Source of the DNA: Methanobacteriota archaeon | GTDB taxonomy: Archaea; Hydrothermarchaeota; Hydrothermarchaeia; Hydrothermarchaeales; JACQPM01 | Length of the DNA stretch: 8,046 nt | Reading direction: 5' to 3' | Assembly (NCBI GenBank): GCA_016207475.1 | Contig: JACQPM010000112.1 | Span: forward strand, 1 to 8,046 | Shown: in pieces, positions 5,446 to 8,046 of the stretch | How positions within the stretch are numbered: position 1 is the first letter of the stretch | Layout: every line of letters begins with the position of its first letter | The notes under the pieces: generated by a model | Databases searched by the model: none | The model's input: only the letters and a program-made list of their open reading frames with translations | Told to the model about the DNA's origin: nothing | Program-made: the position numbers and the translations under genes

Positions 5446-6308
5446 TGGACCTCTTCACCTCGCCCTCCACCTTCGGGAGGAGGGAGCTGGGCCTCAAGGA
5501 CGCTAGGTACGCGGTCCTGGGGGTCCCGTACGACAGCAGCGAGAGTTACCGCTCCGGCTCCAGGTTCGCGCCCAACGCCATAAGGGAGGCCTCCAGGGAG
5601 ATCGAGGACTACGACCTCCTGGAGGACTATGATCTCCTCAAAATAAAGCTCTGCGACCTGGGGGACGTGGAGGTCTCCTTCGGGAACTTCGAGGAGACCT
5701 CGAGGCGGGTGGAGGAGACCGTTGGCGGTATCCTGGAGGCAGGCGCGATGCCCTTGTGCATAGGCGGAGAGCACACCATAACCTACCCCGTCCTGAAGGC
5801 CTACAAGGAGAGGCCGTTCTACCTGGTCTACGACGCCCACATGGACTTTAGGGAAGACTATCTGGAAAATCGATTCTCCCATGCCTGCGTGACGCGGCGG
5901 GTGGGGGAGCTGGTGGGCTACGAGAACATCCTCGTCGTGGGGGTGAGATCGGCCCTGAAGGACGAGTTCGAGGACATAAAAGGGTTGGGGGTTAAGTATA
6001 TCGACTACAACTCCTGCGACGGCGATCTAGCCGGGAAGATTGCTCGGGTGGTGGATGGCCGTGATATCTACCTCTCCATCGATGCCGACGTCTTCGACCC
6101 GAAGGAGACGGCCGGCGTCTGCAACCCGGAGCCCCCGGGCCTCACCTTCCGGGAGTTCGTCTCGTCCCTGGACTTCCTCAAGCAGGTGAACCTCAAAGGG
6201 ATGGACTTCGTGGAGATCTCGCCCCTCTATGACAGCTACGCCCAGATCCTGGCGGCAAAGGCGATATTCAAGGTGCTGCTGAAGTATGAGAGAGGGCGTG
6301 GGCGATGA
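5445..6308 (+). CDS. speB: Agmatinase-family ureohydrolase
   Basis: Agmatinase hydrolyses agmatine to putrescine and urea with a binuclear Mn centre. All six expected ligands are visible: H110 (GGEHT), D130, H132 and D134 (YDAHMD), and D213 and D215 (SIDADVFDP). Supporting motifs are FAPNAIREAS (41-50), SHACVTRR (145-152), NPEPPGLT (227-234) and VEISPLYD (256-263). SHACVTRR resembles the archaeal rather than the enterobacterial agmatinase pattern. The length of 287 is normal. GTG is the chosen start: it overlaps the aIF5A stop (TAGTG) and gives a normal N-terminus. Residues 54-65 contain EDYDLL twice in tandem. The position after aIF5A points to a role in polyamine supply or directly in making deoxyhypusine. 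Substrate specificity within the arginase/agmatinase family cannot be decided from motifs alone. Confidence 0.9.
   Translation: MDLFTSPSTFGRRELGLKDARYAVLGVPYDSSESYRSGSRFAPNAIREASREIEDYDLLEDYDLLKIKLCDLGDVEVSFGNFEETSRRVEETVGGILEAGAMPLCIGGEHTITYPVLKAYKERPFYLVYDAHMDFREDYLENRFSHACVTRRVGELVGYENILVVGVRSALKDEFEDIKGLGVKYIDYNSCDGDLAGKIARVVDGRDIYLSIDADVFDPKETAGVCNPEPPGLTFREFVSSLDFLKQVNLKGMDFVEISPLYDSYAQILAAKAIFKVLLKYERGRGR
5604..5639 (+). repeat. 18-nt in-frame tandem duplication inside the agmatinase gene
   Basis: Two adjacent 18-nt copies encode EDYDLL-EDYDLL (residues 54-65). They differ at three positions, all synonymous (TAC/TAT, GAC/GAT, CTG/CTC). It looks like a small, older slippage-type duplication in a surface loop or helix before the KICDLGD-like strand, away from the metal ligands. 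Confidence 0.75.
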
Positions 6309-6314
6309 GTAGTA

Positions 6315-6671
6315 ATGGATGAATCGTTCTCAAAGAAGACTATCGCACTGTTCTTAGGATGTGCCATTGTTATAACGCTGCTTATACGGAGCGGCCTCCA
6401 AGAATCGATGGCATTTTACCAAATTTTCTTGCTGATTGTCTTTTTAGGCTTAGTAATAGCTGGACACATTTATGTATGGCAGAAATTGCGCTCGAAAAAG
6501 GGCATAGTTTTAGTATTATACTTCATATGGGCCATAATATTCATAGGGATAATTTTTCTGAAATCGATGGCACTTATCGAGATCTTCGAGATATTTGTCT
6601 TTCTAAGCCTCATAATATTGGGGCAAATTTACATTTACTTGATACATCTAGAGTCTCCCCAGAATCGTTAG
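6315..6671 (+). CDS. Small four-helix membrane protein with internal duplication, unknown function
   Basis: I do not recognise a family. The 118-residue product has four hydrophobic segments at about 9-25, 33-55, 63-82 and 86-110, separated by short charged loops (QKLRSKK near 56-62). Residues 31-55 and 84-108 align without gaps, with 13 of 25 identities (shared SMA, IF, VFL, G and IY). The corresponding 75-nt stretches match at 49 positions, so the gene seems to come from tandem duplication of a two-helix unit of 53 codons. It starts at ATG 6 nt after the agmatinase stop, with only a weak ribosome site. Its last 24 nt overlap the convergent thiDN gene. G+C is about 33% over 6421-6540, against 73% over 7261-7320, suggesting recent acquisition or a fast-evolving accessory gene. 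Reality of the CDS is supported by the repeat's in-frame conservation and the membrane pattern. Confidence 0.7.
   Translation: MDESFSKKTIALFLGCAIVITLLIRSGLQESMAFYQIFLLIVFLGLVIAGHIYVWQKLRSKKGIVLVLYFIWAIIFIGIIFLKSMALIEIFEIFVFLSLIILGQIYIYLIHLESPQNR
6405..6638 (+). repeat. Internal tandem duplication, 159-nt period, in the membrane-protein gene
   Basis: TCGATGGCA occurs identically at 6405-6413 and 6564-6572, 159 nt (53 codons) apart. The 75 nt starting at each copy are about 65% identical and code for similar membrane helices. The first helix of each unit is similar only in hydrophobicity. Confidence 0.7.
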
Positions 6672-7928
6672 TACCTTCCCCCACACCTCCCTGGGGCCCC
6701 TCCCGAAGACCCTGACCATGGGCTCCTTCCCGACTGCGCCCAGGTCGTAAATAACGTCTGGGACGCGGCCGAGGGTCTTGATGGCCTTCCGGGTGCCCCA
6801 CTCCATGGTGCTGACGGACCTCGGCTCCTCCGCCCTGGAGAAGCTGGAGACCTGGAGGCCCTTGCACGCCCGGAGCACGTCCTTGCCGTACCGGATGTTC
6901 ATGGCCGAGCGGATGGCGGGATCGAAGGCCATGGCGGTGAGGGTGAGGGTGGCCACGTGCTTGGAGGCGCCGAAGGCCACGCCGCCCACGGCCCTGACCT
7001 CATCACCCACCCTGACTATCCTCCCCCTCACGGCGGCCACATCCCCGGGCCCCCTGGCGTTGGGCAGGGCGTAGGCGATGTTGGAGCCCACTTCAGGGAT
7101 GAGATGACTCAACCGCTTCTCCCTCTCCATCTCCGCCACCACCCCTCTCAGCTCCTCCAGGATCAGCGCCCGCCCGGCGGCGGCCGTGGGGTTCACGACC
7201 CTCCGCCCCTTCCCCGGGCTGTAGGCATCAGCGATGGCCCCGGTGACGAACTCCTTGGCCTCCTTCACGGCCGGGAGGAGGTCCTTCCCCAGGGCCAGCT
7301 GGGCGGCGATAGCCGCAGCGAAGGTGCAGCCGGAGCCGTGGGCGCTGTAGGGCAGCCGTTTGGTCCTGAGCTCGTGGAAGGCGCCGTCCAGGTAGAGTAC
7401 GTCAGTGGCATTCAGGTGCCCCCCCTTCACCACCACGTTGCATCCGCACTCGGCTATGGCCTGGCATGCCTTCCGCATGTCCTTTGTGCTTTTTATCCTG
7501 ATGCCGGACAGGGCCTCGGCCTCCGGGATGTTGGGCGTGGCCAGGAGGGCCCTGGGGAGGAGGCGCTCCTTCAGGGTGTCGAGGGCATCCTCTTCCAGGA
7601 GCCGCCCCCCTGCCTGGGCCGCCATCACCGGGTCCACCACCAGCGGGAAATCCCCTATCTCCTTCGCGACGACCTTCACCAAATCTCCGGAGTAGAGCAT
7701 CCCGGTCTTGGCCGCCCTGATCTCGAAGTCTGCCTTGAGGGCCTTCAGCTGGGCCCTCACGAAATCCACCGGCACCTCGAAGACCTCCTCGACGCCCCTG
7801 GTGTTCTGGGCCGTGAGGGCCGTGATCACCGAGAGGCCGTGGACCCCCAGGGCGGTGAATGTCTTCAGATCCGCCTGAATCCCGGCGCCGCCGCCCGAGT
7901 CGGAGCCCGCGATGGTGAGGGCGATCAT
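6648..7928 (-). CDS. thiDN: Bifunctional HMP kinase/HMP-phosphate kinase and ThiN thiamine-phosphate synthase
   Basis: This 426-residue fusion carries two steps of thiamine synthesis. The ThiD domain (about 1-255) phosphorylates hydroxymethylpyrimidine twice. It shows GSDSGGGAGIQADLKTF (8-24), VDPVMAAQ (98-105) and the anion-hole/catalytic motif HGSGCTFAAAIA (197-208). The ThiN domain (about 262-424) joins HMP-PP to thiazole phosphate and takes the place of bacterial ThiE. It shows SHLIPEVGSNIAYALPNAR (274-292), GRIVRVG (302-308), FGASKHVA (319-326) and DVIYDLGAVGKEPM (391-404). The fusion architecture is widespread in archaea. The ATG overlaps the upstream UspA-like stop as ATGA, and GGGGG lies 4 nt before it. 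The 3' end overlaps the membrane-protein gene by 24 nt. I see no TPP riboswitch in the visible upstream sequence, which is coding. Confidence 0.95.
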   Translation of the reverse strand: MIALTIAGSDSGGGAGIQADLKTFTALGVHGLSVITALTAQNTRGVEEVFEVPVDFVRAQLKALKADFEIRAAKTGMLYSGDLVKVVAKEIGDFPLVVDPVMAAQAGGRLLEEDALDTLKERLLPRALLATPNIPEAEALSGIRIKSTKDMRKACQAIAECGCNVVVKGGHLNATDVLYLDGAFHELRTKRLPYSAHGSGCTFAAAIAAQLALGKDLLPAVKEAKEFVTGAIADAYSPGKGRRVVNPTAAAGRALILEELRGVVAEMEREKRLSHLIPEVGSNIAYALPNARGPGDVAAVRGRIVRVGDEVRAVGGVAFGASKHVATLTLTAMAFDPAIRSAMNIRYGKDVLRACKGLQVSSFSRAEEPRSVSTMEWGTRKAIKTLGRVPDVIYDLGAVGKEPMVRVFGRGPREVWGKVLTILGRL

Positions 7929-8046
7929 GGGGCCCCCACTTTCAGCCTGATCACCAGGACCGGCACCTTGGCGTGGTCCACCACCCTGCTGGCCACGTCC
8001 CCGATGAGGTACTTCTCCACCCCCAGGGGCGAGTGGGCCCCCACTA
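7925..8046 (-). CDS. UspA-like universal stress protein, C-terminal fragment (cut by window edge)
   Basis: Only the last 39 or so codons are present (VGAHSPLGVEKYLIGDVASR, then VVDHAKVPVLVIRLKVGAP). This is the UspA C-terminal pattern, G-x-H-x-x-G-x(5-6)-LIG-x-VA-x-x-V-x-x-H-A-x-x-PVLV-[IV]-R, which forms the last strands and helix of the alpha/beta fold. The nucleotide-binding motif G-x2-G-x9-G-[S/T] appears as GAHS-x9-GD, so its second Gly and the Ser/Thr are replaced, which suggests a UspA of the non-ATP-binding kind. The TGA stop overlaps the thiDN ATG (ATGA), so the two genes are probably cotranscribed. Too short for the usual gene finders; the start lies beyond the window. Confidence in the family is good, in function low. 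Confidence 0.8.
   Translation of the reverse strand, partial: VGAHSPLGVEKYLIGDVASRVVDHAKVPVLVIRLKVGAP

Noticed and set aside
5334..5882. Minus-strand open frame (182 codons) across the aIF5A-agmatinase junction
   Set aside because: It runs antisense to two well-supported genes and has no recognisable domain.
6359..6715. Alternative plus-strand frame of 118 codons overlapping the membrane-protein gene
   Set aside because: It lacks hydrophobic periodicity or repeats and runs far into thiDN antisense; the other frame has four helices and an in-frame duplication.

Overview
The window is compact, GC-rich chromosomal DNA from an archaeon, most likely a euryarchaeal-type thermophile or an uncultured relative. 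The archaeal assignment rests on gene content: aIF5A with its hypusine-site lysine, a Nob1-type PIN/zinc-ribbon endonuclease, a short-chain GGPP synthase for ether lipids, a GfcR/PyrE-like HTH-PRTase regulator, a UPF0282 metallo-beta-lactamase-fold protein and a ThiD-ThiN fusion. It also rests on TATA-box promoters in the one real intergenic gap. The exact lineage cannot be fixed from this sequence. Twelve genes fill almost every base, and several start at GTG or TTG.

Layout. (1) The 3' part of nadC (+) ends 4 nt from the end of the neighbouring minus-strand operon. (2) A six-gene minus-strand operon runs from about 4930 down to 755: NAD kinase, Nob1, GfcR-like regulator, GGPP synthase, UPF0282 MBL-fold protein and a small AN1 zinc-finger membrane protein. 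Its junctions are 16-nt, 4-nt and TTGA overlaps or gaps of 1 and 11 nt. (3) A 119-nt divergent promoter region (4931-5049) contains two TATA boxes and an imperfect inverted repeat. (4) A plus-strand operon holds aIF5A, an agmatinase-family gene overlapping it by one base (TAGTG), and an AT-rich 118-residue membrane protein built from an internal duplication. (5) A minus-strand ThiD-ThiN gene overlaps the tail of the membrane protein, and upstream of it is the 3' end of a UspA-like gene (ATGA overlap). No stretch over 300 nt lacks a gene. I saw no rRNA, tRNA, CRISPR array or insertion sequence.

Functional links. NadC makes NaMN from quinolinate and PRPP, and NAD kinase phosphorylates NAD, so two steps of NAD(P) metabolism lie here on convergent units. 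aIF5A and the agmatinase-like enzyme belong together: agmatine and polyamines feed the hypusine modification of aIF5A. The six-gene operon mixes cofactor, rRNA maturation, PRPP-responsive regulation and membrane lipid functions, which suggests growth-linked housekeeping rather than one pathway.

Most of the window is conserved core genome. The parts that look least explained are the duplicated low-GC membrane protein, the AN1 zinc-finger membrane protein, and the UspA-like fragment with an altered nucleotide-binding motif. I found no convincing new defence, mobile or CRISPR-like system.
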